Shown one piece after another: positions 1-6,332 of a stretch of 6,478 nucleotides of DNA. The position numbers and the translations under genes are program-made. The notes under the pieces were generated by a model. The model did no database searches and was not told the origin of the DNA. It worked only from the letters and a program-made list of their open reading frames with translations. Origin of the DNA: Thermoguttaceae bacterium (GTDB taxonomy: Bacteria; Planctomycetota; Planctomycetia; Pirellulales; Thermoguttaceae); assembly GCA_024653385.1 (NCBI GenBank), contig JANLFZ010000029.1:3916-10393 (forward strand). The letters are read 5' to 3'. The stretch's first letter is position 1, and every line of letters starts with the position of its first letter.

Positions 1-316
1 TGCGGTCCACCGCGGCTGCCAAGTCGCCGGGAGGCAACATCTCGATGGCGCCCCACGGGCAGAGGAGCAAGGTGTAAGGGTCGGCCTTCTTACCGGGCAA
101 CCGAACGCACAGCTTGCAGCCAATGCAGCGGTCCCAGTCGACCTCGCACCAGATCGGCAGCGGCAACCCGGTTTCGGCCTGGCGAAACCAGACCCGGCCA
201 ATCGCCTCGGTCGGGCAGACCTCGATACACGCCCCGCACCCGGTACACCGGTCGGCGTCGATCAGCGCCAGCGATCTGGGGACTTTGGTTCGGGTGAGCC
301 GGGCGGAGGGAGACAT
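1..316 (-). CDS. 4Fe-4S dicluster ferredoxin-like protein (partial, C-terminus off the left edge)
   Basis: Small iron-sulfur protein, probably a cytoplasmic electron carrier or Fe-S partner. I translated it by hand from the ATG at 316-314. It gives 105 complete codons with no stop before base 1, so the C-terminus lies outside the window. Cluster 1 is a canonical C-x2-C-x2-C-x3-CP motif (Cys24, 27, 30, 34, Pro35). Cluster 2 starts normally (Cys64, 67, 70), but its fourth cysteine is displaced: 15 residues separate Cys70 from Cys86-Pro87, followed by WGAIEM, which resembles the usual end of a ferredoxin motif. Cys57 is an extra cysteine between the clusters. The gene starts 23 bases after the stop of the small membrane protein, so it probably shares its mRNA. 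No good Shine-Dalgarno precedes the ATG. An in-frame TTG at 343-341 overlaps the upstream stop as TTGA, lies just after a GAGAGG, and could be the real start. The redox partner is unknown. Confidence 0.88.
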   Translation of the reverse strand, partial: MSPSARLTRTKVPRSLALIDADRCTGCGACIEVCPTEAIGRVWFRQAETGLPLPIWCEVDWDRCIGCKLCVRLPGKKADPYTLLLCPWGAIEMLPPGDLAAAVDR

Positions 317-339
317 GGCCGATCGGGAAGAAGGGAGTC

Positions 340-546
340 TCAAGGGCCTCTCGACGCGCGGACGGCCAAGAGTGCCAGAAATGCCATCCACGCCGCGAGC
401 GCCATCGCCGCCAAGATCAACCACGCCTTGTTCCGTCGGGTGGGGCCCGGCCCGGCAAGGCCGCGCTTCAACGAAACGTGGGGATCGCACGCGGCGGGCG
501 CCTGGGCTTGGGAAGGTTCGTGCGAGGGTTTTCTCCGGCGCGACAT
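340..546 (-). CDS. Small single-pass membrane protein, function unknown
   Basis: Predicted 68-residue protein I do not recognise. The N-terminal half is polar and basic (MSRRRKPSHE at the start, then Pro/Ala-rich, with RRNK at 37-40). It is followed by one strongly hydrophobic segment at about 41-62 and a short basic tail (RASRGP). By the positive-inside rule, basic residues on both sides leave the topology unclear, although the longer basic N-terminus favours a cytoplasmic N-terminus. The ATG at 546 comes one base after the TGA of the upstream gene. The TGA at 342-340 ends 23 bases before the ferredoxin ATG. No clear Shine-Dalgarno is seen, so translation probably depends on coupling to the preceding gene. 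In its favour are the packing between two credible genes and the clean membrane segment. Against it are its short length and GC-rich DNA, where open frames arise by chance. Confidence 0.6.
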   Translation of the reverse strand: MSRRRKPSHEPSQAQAPAACDPHVSLKRGLAGPGPTRRNKAWLILAAMALAAWMAFLALLAVRASRGP

Positions 547-547
547 G

Positions 548-982
548 TCACTCGGGGAGCGTGATGCGGAACTCGTGCTGGAATGCCGCGTCGAAGTCGT
601 ACTGGTCGTGGAAGTCCTCGATCCGGTCCTCGGGCGTTTTCTGCATCCAGCCGATGCGAATCAGGTTGAAGACGATTTCGCCAAAATCATCGGTCGAGTG
701 GACTCCCCAGCTATTGAGCACCGTCTTGGCCATGAAACCGTACTCGCGCAGGGCGTACTGGCGAATGGCCTCGCACAACTCCTGGCCCGTGACGTGCCGT
801 TGCGGCCGGCGCGATGCTTCATCCTCCTCGTCTTCCGAGGCCGATTCGCTGAGCCGCTCGGCGCCCATGCCAAGTTCGCGGTGGGCATAGGCCAGGGCTT
901 TCCAGACGAACTCGTAGGCGTCTCGCTTGTATCGGCGGTCCGAAGCCATCAAGTGGCTGAACGGATCGAACGGGTCGCTCAT
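548..982 (-). CDS. Minf_1886-family conserved hypothetical protein (Planctomycetes/Verrucomicrobia)
   Basis: Predicted soluble 144-residue protein with no signal peptide or membrane segment. I recognise the layout of the Minf_1886 family (TIGR04138), a family of unknown function known from Planctomycetes and Verrucomicrobia. The N-terminal helical part (about 13-40, with YKRDAYEFVWKAL) is joined by a strongly acidic linker (about 45-57, SEDEEDE) to a C-terminal block. That block includes a TGQELCEAIRQYALREYG stretch (65-82), then AKTVLNSWGV (85-94), DDFGEIVFNLI (98-108), and a region rich in Asp and aromatic residues near the end (119-134). The ATG at 982-980 overlaps the stop of ricT (TGA 981-979) as ATGA, which fixes the start and implies translational coupling. 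Only a weak purine run (GAAGAGA) lies upstream. No catalytic motif is evident. Its place between ricT and a ferredoxin gene hints at a role near Fe-S or RNA metabolism, but that is inference only. Confidence 0.85.
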   Translation of the reverse strand: MSDPFDPFSHLMASDRRYKRDAYEFVWKALAYAHRELGMGAERLSESASEDEEDEASRRPQRHVTGQELCEAIRQYALREYGFMAKTVLNSWGVHSTDDFGEIVFNLIRIGWMQKTPEDRIEDFHDQYDFDAAFQHEFRITLPE

Positions 983-1830
983 GGGGTCTCTTCAGTGGGG
1001 GTTCTCGCGTTGGCCGACGTCTTGGGCCGGTTTGGAACCACGAGATTCGAGAGGCCAACCAGCTTGCGCCGCCGGTCTTCGGTCTCGACCACCACCTGCG
1101 AGGCGAGGATCTCGTGCCCAACCACCTTGGCTCGTCCCTCGGGCGTGGTCACTTGGGAGCCGATGGGAGGAAGCTCCTTCTGCAATTGCTCGTACATCTC
1201 ATATTCGTAGCGAAGACAGCACTTCAGCCTGCCGCAGCGGCCCGAGATCTTCGTCGGATCCAGCGTCGCCTTCTGAAGCTTGGCCATCTTCATCGAGACG
1301 GGCGGCATCTCAATCAGATGCGTGTTGCAGCAGACGTCCTTGCCGCAATCGCCGAAGTCGGCCATCAGTTTGGCCTCGTCGCGCACGCCGATCTGCCGCA
1401 TCTCGATGCGGGTCTGGAACTCGCCGGCGAGCATCCGCACCAACTCGCGGAAATCGACTCGGCCTTCCGCGAGATAATACACGACGACCCGTTCGCCCCC
1501 GAAAAGGTGTTCGACGTCGACCAGCTCCATCTCCAGGCCGAGTTTTTCGATGCACTGCAAGCAGGTCTGGTACTCCTCGCGTTCCTGGGCGCGCAACCGC
1601 TTCAGCTCGTTGGCATCCTCGGCCGTCATCTCGCGGAAGATCTGGCCCCGGGGTGGGGATCTCAGGGACTCCTCAGCGCGGGGGGTGGCCTCGCACAGGA
1701 CTTCGCCGACCTCCAGGCCACGGTCGGTGCGGACGATGACCTGAGCCCCCCTGGGGTAGTGGCGGTCGTCGACCGGCGCGAAAATCCCAAGGATGCGCAT
1801 CGCGCCGAAACGGACGATAAGATCGGGCAT
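979..1830 (-). CDS. ricT: PSP1-domain Fe-S protein, RicT (YaaT) family
   Basis: Predicted 283-residue cytoplasmic protein. In Bacillus subtilis, RicT (YaaT) works with RicA and RicF in a complex that carries [4Fe-4S] clusters and is needed for RNase Y-dependent mRNA maturation, biofilm formation and sporulation. Evidence for the family: an N-terminal stretch with PRGAQVIVRTDRGLEVGEV (26-44), the central FRELVRML (127-134) and RIEMRQIGVRDEAK (141-154), then two cysteine motifs. The first is C162-x4-C167-C168 and the second C199-x4-C204-C205, within GRCGRLKCCLRYE (197-209). PVSMKMAK (177-184) and LDPTKISG (190-197) lie between them and are typical of the family. Cys46, Cys90 and Cys93 are additional. 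I chose the ATG at 1830 because the family begins just before RFGAMRILG; the open frame extends to 1986, but that part is Arg/Ala-rich and looks non-coding. The Shine-Dalgarno is weak (GGTGA). No ricA or ricF homologue is visible in the window, so the function may differ from that in Bacillus. Confidence 0.92.
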   Translation of the reverse strand: MPDLIVRFGAMRILGIFAPVDDRHYPRGAQVIVRTDRGLEVGEVLCEATPRAEESLRSPPRGQIFREMTAEDANELKRLRAQEREEYQTCLQCIEKLGLEMELVDVEHLFGGERVVVYYLAEGRVDFRELVRMLAGEFQTRIEMRQIGVRDEAKLMADFGDCGKDVCCNTHLIEMPPVSMKMAKLQKATLDPTKISGRCGRLKCCLRYEYEMYEQLQKELPPIGSQVTTPEGRAKVVGHEILASQVVVETEDRRRKLVGLSNLVVPNRPKTSANARTPTEETP

Positions 1831-1914
1831 AGGTTCACCAACCGCTGACCGGGGCGGCTTGGACGCTCGCGAGGACTCGACCGACGCAGGCCGGCACTTC
1901 GACCGTAGCGCGCC

Positions 1915-1943
1915 AATATACCTTCCCGTTGGCCCGGCGCGAA
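1915..1943 (-). promoter_or_regulatory. Weak sigma-70-like promoter candidate for ricT
   Basis: On the minus strand a TATATT hexamer (1920-1915) is the only AT-rich patch in a very GC-rich gap, about 85 bases before the ricT ATG. Seventeen bases upstream of it lies TTCGCG (1943-1938), which matches the TTGACA consensus at only three positions. The -10 match is fair and the -35 poor. Promoter consensus in planctomycetes is not well defined, so this is only a candidate. Confidence 0.22.
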
Positions 1944-1974
1944 GCGCACGGGCCCGACGTGCCCACGCCGCGCC

Positions 1975-1993
1975 CCCGGCGCGCAAGGCCGGG
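1975..1993 (-). terminator. GC-rich hairpin after the ABC unit, possible transcript end
   Basis: A perfect 6-bp stem (CCCGGC / GCCGGG) with a 7-base loop begins about 20 bases past the stop codon of the membrane-anchored protein. No run of T follows on the minus strand, so it does not fit a canonical intrinsic terminator. It could protect the 3' end, assist factor-dependent termination, or simply reflect base composition. Confidence 0.22.
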
Positions 1994-2012
1994 CCGCCGG
2001 GCTCGAGTCGGT

Positions 2013-3551
2013 CTACTCGGAGATCGAGCCCTTGTGGAGCTTGACCACGTCATCGAGGATGAACGGTTCGGGGAACTTCGCGTCGCGGCTATCCAATAGC
2101 CGGCGATAGTTCTGAATGACTTCCATCATGTCGCGCCCGTAGGACGTGTCTTCGACGAGTCCCGGGTTCGCGTCGAGCACCTTGCGCCAGAGGGCGAATC
2201 CTTCCTCGAACTTGCTCTGGGCCTTGACGAGGTCCGCCCGTTTGCTCATCGCCTGGTCGGCCTCGTAGAGGGCCGCTCGGGCCGCGAGGGCGTCGTCGGA
2301 CTGCTCGACTTTCGCGTGGCGCCGCCAGTAGTTGAAATTGACGATCTCGCGGTGGCGCATGATGTTGGCGGCCCGGGCCTCCAGGTCGTCCGCCTTCTTG
2401 GCCAGGGTGACGGCCTCGGAGCGGAACTTCTCGGGCAGCCGGCGCGCGAGCTGCTCGTGGGTGACGCGCAACTGCTGCTCGGCCTTGAAGGCCAGTTCGT
2501 GCTGCCGGTCGGTACGTTTTTCCATGGGGACCGCCAGCGCGTCGCGTTCCGCCTTGCTGAGGTTGTTCTTGCGTTCCTCGCGGATCTTCTCGCGCAGTCC
2601 CGGCTCCATCGCCTCGAGCTTCTTGACGATTTCCGCGGCTTCCTCCTGGAAGGGTTCGGCATCGTTCAGACGCAGCGTGACGTAAGGGTCATGGGTGGGG
2701 ATGGCGCGGTTTCCGTACTCCCACCATTCGCGCGAGGCCTCTTTGTACGCCTCCTTGGCGTCCTTGCCGAAGACGCCGTCCGCCTCGAGGTTGTCGGCGT
2801 GGTTCATCTGGCACATGGGAGCGTGCGAGTAGAAGAGCACGGGGGTCACCCGCTTCAGATCGGCCCCCTGATCGACCATCTCCTCGGCCCGACGGAACCA
2901 GTGCTTGCCCGCCAGCCAGTTGTCGCGCTGGCCGCCGGTCTCGCTTTCGGTCAGATCCGGGTCCTGCCGGAAGAGCACCCTGAATTGCTTTTTCTCGTCG
3001 GCCCGGCCGATTTTCTGCGCGATGTACCAGCCGGTGTCCCAGACGAGCATCGGCTCCCGCTTGTTGAACTGCATGCCGTTCATCAGGAAGCGGATGCCCT
3101 TGATGACCCAGCGGTACCGCTCGCGGTAATCGTCGAACTCGGCCGAGACGTTGTACGAGAGGTTCCATGCCTGGAACCGCCAGACATTGACGAAGTGGGG
3201 TTCGACCTTGGCCAACTGCTGGAGCGTGGCCGAGAGGTTCGTCCAGTCCTTCTTCATCTTGTACTCGTTGGCCTGCTGCCAGAGGATCTGGGCGGCGAAG
3301 CCCCGCATGCCCAGGCTCACCAGGCGGATCGTCTCGCTGGCCGGGTCGATCTCGCCGAGCTGGATCTCGCTCAACAGCGCGGCGTCGGCCTCGGAACCCT
3401 TGAACCGGGCCAGCACGCCGCCGGGGAGAATCTGCGTCGGGTTCTTGGGGTCCTTGATCGAGGGAAAGCCCAAGAAGTACAGGACCAGCAACAGCGCCAA
3501 GATGGCCACGGCGTAAGCGATCTTGCGGATGAAGACGGTCTGCTGGTTCAT
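2013..3551 (-). CDS. Membrane-anchored helical (TPR-like) protein of the ABC unit
   Basis: Predicted 512-residue protein, not assigned to a named family. One N-terminal hydrophobic segment (about 11-29) after a short basic start (FIRK) suggests a signal anchor with the rest outside the cytoplasmic membrane. Residues about 75-135 look like degenerate TPR helices: RGFAAQILWQQANEYKMKKDW, then LQQLAKVEPHFVNVWRFQAW (the line-up of a workload and 'P-x-x-x-x-x-W' step seen in TPR proteins). From about 300 to 415 the sequence is charged, Glu/Lys/Arg-rich and helical, probably a coiled coil. Residues about 440-460 (FEEGFALWRKVLDANPG) again resemble a TPR unit. The only cysteine, Cys247, is flanked by His243 and His251. 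The start overlaps the permease stop as ATGA (3551-3548), with a good GAGGTGG site 6-7 bases upstream, so it is translationally coupled and probably an accessory or periplasmic partner of the transporter. No lipobox is seen. The function is unknown. Confidence 0.85.
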   Translation of the reverse strand: MNQQTVFIRKIAYAVAILALLLVLYFLGFPSIKDPKNPTQILPGGVLARFKGSEADAALLSEIQLGEIDPASETIRLVSLGMRGFAAQILWQQANEYKMKKDWTNLSATLQQLAKVEPHFVNVWRFQAWNLSYNVSAEFDDYRERYRWVIKGIRFLMNGMQFNKREPMLVWDTGWYIAQKIGRADEKKQFRVLFRQDPDLTESETGGQRDNWLAGKHWFRRAEEMVDQGADLKRVTPVLFYSHAPMCQMNHADNLEADGVFGKDAKEAYKEASREWWEYGNRAIPTHDPYVTLRLNDAEPFQEEAAEIVKKLEAMEPGLREKIREERKNNLSKAERDALAVPMEKRTDRQHELAFKAEQQLRVTHEQLARRLPEKFRSEAVTLAKKADDLEARAANIMRHREIVNFNYWRRHAKVEQSDDALAARAALYEADQAMSKRADLVKAQSKFEEGFALWRKVLDANPGLVEDTSYGRDMMEVIQNYRRLLDSRDAKFPEPFILDDVVKLHKGSISE

Positions 3552-5440
3552 CGCGCCACCTCACGCGTCTTGAGGAAGAAGTAGCCTGCGAGGAGCACCG
3601 GCAGCAAGTACCCGATCGCGCGGACCACCGGAACCAGGATGTACGGATCGGCGAGCACGTTGAACCCGTTCGAGACGTTCGCCGCGTAGCTGAAATCGCC
3701 GAACGGCGGGAGGATCGAGGCGACCGCGCGGAGGAGGAACTCCGCCACGGTGTCGGCCATGCGCGTCACTTCGGTCTGAAGGCCCGGCTCGAGTTCGGTG
3801 ATCAGGTTCTCCTGGGTCACCAGCCGATAGAAGGCCTCGAAGGGGCCGCCGCCGTAGACCTTGTGCTGGGCGAGTTGGGACACGAATTCGCGGAAGTACC
3901 CGCCCAGCAGCGTGCCGACCGTGGCCAGGGCCGCCACCGGTCCGCTGAGGAACGTGCTGAACATGACCCCGAATCCCACCACCAGCGCCATCTGAAGCCA
4001 GATTCCGAGGTAGCCCTTGAAGAAGTTCAGCGTGAACGAGGCGTCGTCGGCGCGGAGGTAGAGATCGGGCATGCCCGCGCCGAAGTACTGTCCCGGATCG
4101 ACGCACCGCAGCCAGATTTCCAGTTTGCCGTCGGCCACGAGGTCCTCGAAGAGATCGAAATCGCCTTCCTTTCTGGCCAGGCGCTCGTCGACCTCCGGCG
4201 GCGAGAGTTCGGTGACGTTATCGACCGTCGCCTTGCGCTGGATCATCTGCGCGTTGCGCCGATTGGGGATCTTGCGAGGGATCTCCAGGCGTTTCGGGGT
4301 GAACTCCTTCGACTCGAAGATCTCGACTTCGACCCACAGGCCCGTCTTCGGATTGCGCACGGCCAGGCCGCCGGTGACCCCCTTTTCGATGTTTCCCTTG
4401 TGCGTGCGGAACACGCCGATGTTCATCTCGACCGGGATGCCGTCGGGGAAGTCGGCCTCGCGCACCTTCTCGAACGTCCAGATGGCCGCCGCCCGCGTCC
4501 CGCCCTGGATGTAGCTGCGGTACATCCACTCGTCGCCGACATTGATGCCCTTGTCGGTATCCAAACCGGCCGTATCGCGGAAGCGCAGCTTCCCGTAGAT
4601 CGGCACCCGGGCCTGGAGCATGCCCTCTTGGTTCCCCAAGACATAGGTCACCCCCTTGGCGCCCTGGACGGCCTCGGCCGGATGCGTGTGGCCGTACTCC
4701 GGCTCGACGTTCACCGTGCCCTGGGGATCGACATAGACCCGGTGCCGGTGGGGAAACAGATTCGTCGATTCGGTGTAGCCGACCAGGCCGGCGGCCTGGG
4801 ACGCCAGCCCGACCTCGGGCTTGCGGAGGTTCTCGGCGGCCAGCTCGTGCGTGTGGGCGACGCCGCGGATCACGAACACGTAACTGATCGCGCTCATCAC
4901 CGCCAGCAGGCCCGTGCCCACCAGCACGAACCCAAGCGCCCGGCCCAGCACCAGTTCGCTCATGCGCACGGGTTTGGTGACCACCGTATGGAGCGTCTTG
5001 CTTTTCAGGTCGGCCGGCAGGCTGAACGCGCTGAGGATGAGCATCAACACGAGCACCAGGAAGCTCGTGCGGCTCAGCACGCCATCGAGGTACAGGCGTG
5101 CCGGCTCGGTGCTCGTGCGGTCGATGAACCACCCGGCAAACGCCAGCGCCACCACGAAGATGGCGAAAACCCAGAGAATGCGGCGGCTGATCGACTCCTT
5201 GACGCCCAGCAAGCCGAGGGCCCAGATGCGGCGCGGCGAGATGCCGACCACGTCGATGGCCGCGTCGACGAGCGTCCTCCGCGCGATGCCGAATCCGGTC
5301 ACCGGTCCGTACCGCAAGGCCACGACCAGGTAGGCGCCCGCGCCGGCGATCAACGCGACCAATGCCGCGACGATCACCCAGTCCAGCGCCGCCGGACCGA
5401 TCCATTCGAGAAACGGAGGCAGCGGGTTCTCAATCACCAT
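3548..5440 (-). CDS. ABC-2/NosY-like transporter permease with large extracytoplasmic domain
   Basis: Predicted 630-residue integral membrane subunit that pairs with the ATPase encoded just upstream. Visible membrane segments are at about 20-42, 88-106, 125-141, 168-191, 479-498, 500-516 and 601-623. Residues 142-167 (PADLKSKTLHTVVTKPVRMS, then ELVLGR) match the conserved cytoplasmic loop of ABC-2 permeases of the NosY/GldF kind, a likely contact with the ATPase. Between the fourth and fifth segments lies an insert of about 285 residues (192-478), far larger than in plain six-helix NosY-type permeases. It is probably outside the membrane. It carries three HxH motifs (196-198, 231-233, 251-253) and the protein's only cysteine (446). 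A further loop of about 85 residues lies between 516 and 601. The ATG at 5440 overlaps the ATPase stop by 11 bases and follows a strong GGGGAGG by 8 bases. Export or remodelling of an envelope component is plausible; the substrate cannot be read from the sequence. Confidence 0.9.
   Translation of the reverse strand: MVIENPLPPFLEWIGPAALDWVIVAALVALIAGAGAYLVVALRYGPVTGFGIARRTLVDAAIDVVGISPRRIWALGLLGVKESISRRILWVFAIFVVALAFAGWFIDRTSTEPARLYLDGVLSRTSFLVLVLMLILSAFSLPADLKSKTLHTVVTKPVRMSELVLGRALGFVLVGTGLLAVMSAISYVFVIRGVAHTHELAAENLRKPEVGLASQAAGLVGYTESTNLFPHRHRVYVDPQGTVNVEPEYGHTHPAEAVQGAKGVTYVLGNQEGMLQARVPIYGKLRFRDTAGLDTDKGINVGDEWMYRSYIQGGTRAAAIWTFEKVREADFPDGIPVEMNIGVFRTHKGNIEKGVTGGLAVRNPKTGLWVEVEIFESKEFTPKRLEIPRKIPNRRNAQMIQRKATVDNVTELSPPEVDERLARKEGDFDLFEDLVADGKLEIWLRCVDPGQYFGAGMPDLYLRADDASFTLNFFKGYLGIWLQMALVVGFGVMFSTFLSGPVAALATVGTLLGGYFREFVSQLAQHKVYGGGPFEAFYRLVTQENLITELEPGLQTEVTRMADTVAEFLLRAVASILPPFGDFSYAANVSNGFNVLADPYILVPVVRAIGYLLPVLLAGYFFLKTREVAR
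3556..3562 (-). promoter_or_regulatory. Shine-Dalgarno site for the membrane-anchored protein
   Basis: GAGGTGG on the minus strand lies inside the last codons of the permease gene, with GAGG 7 bases from the ATG at 3551. It supports that start and independent re-initiation at the ATGA overlap. Confidence 0.65.
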
Positions 5441-6326
5441 GGTCCGAACCTCCCCGCACGCGGCGTCCCGGATGGGCCTCGCTCTCGTGGATGATGTCGA
5501 GGAACAGGTCCTCCAGCGAGGTGGTCGGATTGCCGATCGAGACCAGCTCGCCGTTGTGGCGGTTGATGACCTCGCGGATCTCCTCCTTGGCCGACTCGCT
5601 GAGCTTGGCCGCGCGGATCTCGGTCACGTCGCGGACCGTCAGCAGACTGTCGACCCGTCCCAACTCCTTGAGTTCGCCCTGGTAGAGAATGCCGATCCGG
5701 TCGCACACGTCCTGCACGTCGGCCAGCAGGTGGCTGCACATGAGGACCGTCTTGCCCTGCTCCTTGAACTTGAGGATCAGGTCCTTCATCTCCCGGGTGC
5801 CGATCGGGTCGAGGCCCGTGGTGGGCTCGTCGAGGATCACCAGCTCGGGGTCGTTGATCAGGGCCTGCGCCAGGCCGATGCGGCGGGTCATGCCCTTGGA
5901 GTACTCTTTCAACTGGCGCCGCTTGGCCTTGGTCAGCCCCACCATCTCGATCAAGTCGGCAATCCGCTGCCGGCGCAACGCGGCGGGCATGTCGAACAGC
6001 CGGCCGTAGAAATCGAGCGTCTCCTCGGCATTGAGAAACCGGTACAAGTACGACTCTTCGGGAAGATACCCGATCCGCTCGTTCTTGGTGACCTCGGTGG
6101 CCTCCTTGCCGAACACGAGCACCTGGCCGCTGGTCGGGAACAATAGCCCGAGAATCAGCTTGATCGTGGTGGTCTTCCCGGAGCCGTTGGGCCCCAATAG
6201 CCCGAAGATCTCCCCTCGCCGGATTTGCAGGTCGAGGGCCTTCAGCGCCCGGACCTTTTGCCGACCCCAAAAGTCGCGGTAAACCTTGGTCAGGTTCCGG
6301 GTCTCGATGATCACTTCTGACTGCAT
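5430..6326 (-). CDS. ABC transporter ATP-binding protein (CcmA/NatA-like)
   Basis: Predicted 298-residue cytoplasmic ATPase that drives the permease encoded next. All nucleotide-binding motifs are present: Walker A GPNGSGKTT (45-53), a Q-loop region GYLPEES (86-92) with Glu where Gln is usual, signature YSKGM (142-146) in place of LSGGQ, Walker B LVILDEP (162-168), D-loop GLDP (171-174) and H-loop His199 in SHLL. The Glu Q-loop and the YSKGM signature are common in CcmA/NatA-type ATPases of ABC-2 systems, so they do not suggest inactivation. A C-terminal extension of about 75 residues follows (about 222-298, ending with SLEDLFLDIIHE near 275-286), typical of this subgroup. I chose the ATG at 6326 because a GAGG lies 6 bases upstream and the sequence then runs straight into the usual IIETRNLTKVY start. 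An in-frame TTG at 6356 is possible but adds only ten residues. It is the first gene of a probable three-gene operon. Confidence 0.96.
   Translation of the reverse strand: MQSEVIIETRNLTKVYRDFWGRQKVRALKALDLQIRRGEIFGLLGPNGSGKTTTIKLILGLLFPTSGQVLVFGKEATEVTKNERIGYLPEESYLYRFLNAEETLDFYGRLFDMPAALRRQRIADLIEMVGLTKAKRRQLKEYSKGMTRRIGLAQALINDPELVILDEPTTGLDPIGTREMKDLILKFKEQGKTVLMCSHLLADVQDVCDRIGILYQGELKELGRVDSLLTVRDVTEIRAAKLSESAKEEIREVINRHNGELVSIGNPTTSLEDLFLDIIHESEAHPGRRVRGGSDHGD
5449..5455 (-). promoter_or_regulatory. Shine-Dalgarno site for the permease
   Basis: GGGGAGG on the minus strand sits within the final codons of the ATPase gene, 8 bases before the permease ATG at 5440. It is the strongest ribosome binding site in the window and fixes that start despite the 11-base gene overlap. 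Confidence 0.7.
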
Positions 6327-6332
6327 ACGTTG

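Larger units (their letters stand above)
1831..2012. other. Intergenic region between the ABC unit and the ricT unit
   Basis: This 182-base gap is the only sizeable non-coding interval inside the window. It separates the TAG of the membrane-anchored protein (2015-2013) from the ricT ATG. It is very GC-rich and dense in short inverted repeats, except for a small AT-rich patch at 1915-1920. An 8-base inverted repeat (GGCCCGGC at 1931-1938 and GCCGGGCC at 1988-1995) encloses a smaller hairpin at 1975-1993. There is no convincing coding frame: the upstream extension of ricT across it has an Arg/Ala-rich composition unlike real protein. It probably holds the end of the ABC transcript and the start of the ricT transcript, though read-through is equally possible. 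Confidence 0.6.

Noticed and set aside
1114..1848. Plus-strand open frame of 244 codons opposite ricT
   Set aside because: It mirrors the ricT gene, whose two C-x4-CC motifs are unmistakable; the antisense product has no recognisable feature.
1831..1986. N-terminal extension of ricT up to 1986
   Set aside because: The extra 52 residues are Arg/Ala/Gly-rich and cross the dyad-rich gap; the family begins close to the ATG at 1830.
2316..3584. Plus-strand open frame of 422 codons opposite the anchored protein gene
   Set aside because: Low-complexity Leu/Gly/Val/Arg-rich translation, no ribosome binding context, and entirely antisense to a gene supported by coupling and a Shine-Dalgarno site.
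3863..5494. Plus-strand open frame of 543 codons opposite the permease
   Set aside because: It is antisense to a gene with clear membrane segments and a conserved permease loop. Its translation is rich in His, Arg, Asp and Gln without any motif, as expected from the reverse frame of GC-rich codons.
5883..6071. Non-canonical Q-loop (Glu for Gln) and YSKGM signature in the ATPase as signs of degeneration
   Set aside because: Both variants are common in CcmA/NatA-type ATPases of ABC-2 systems, and Walker A, Walker B, D-loop and H-loop are intact.
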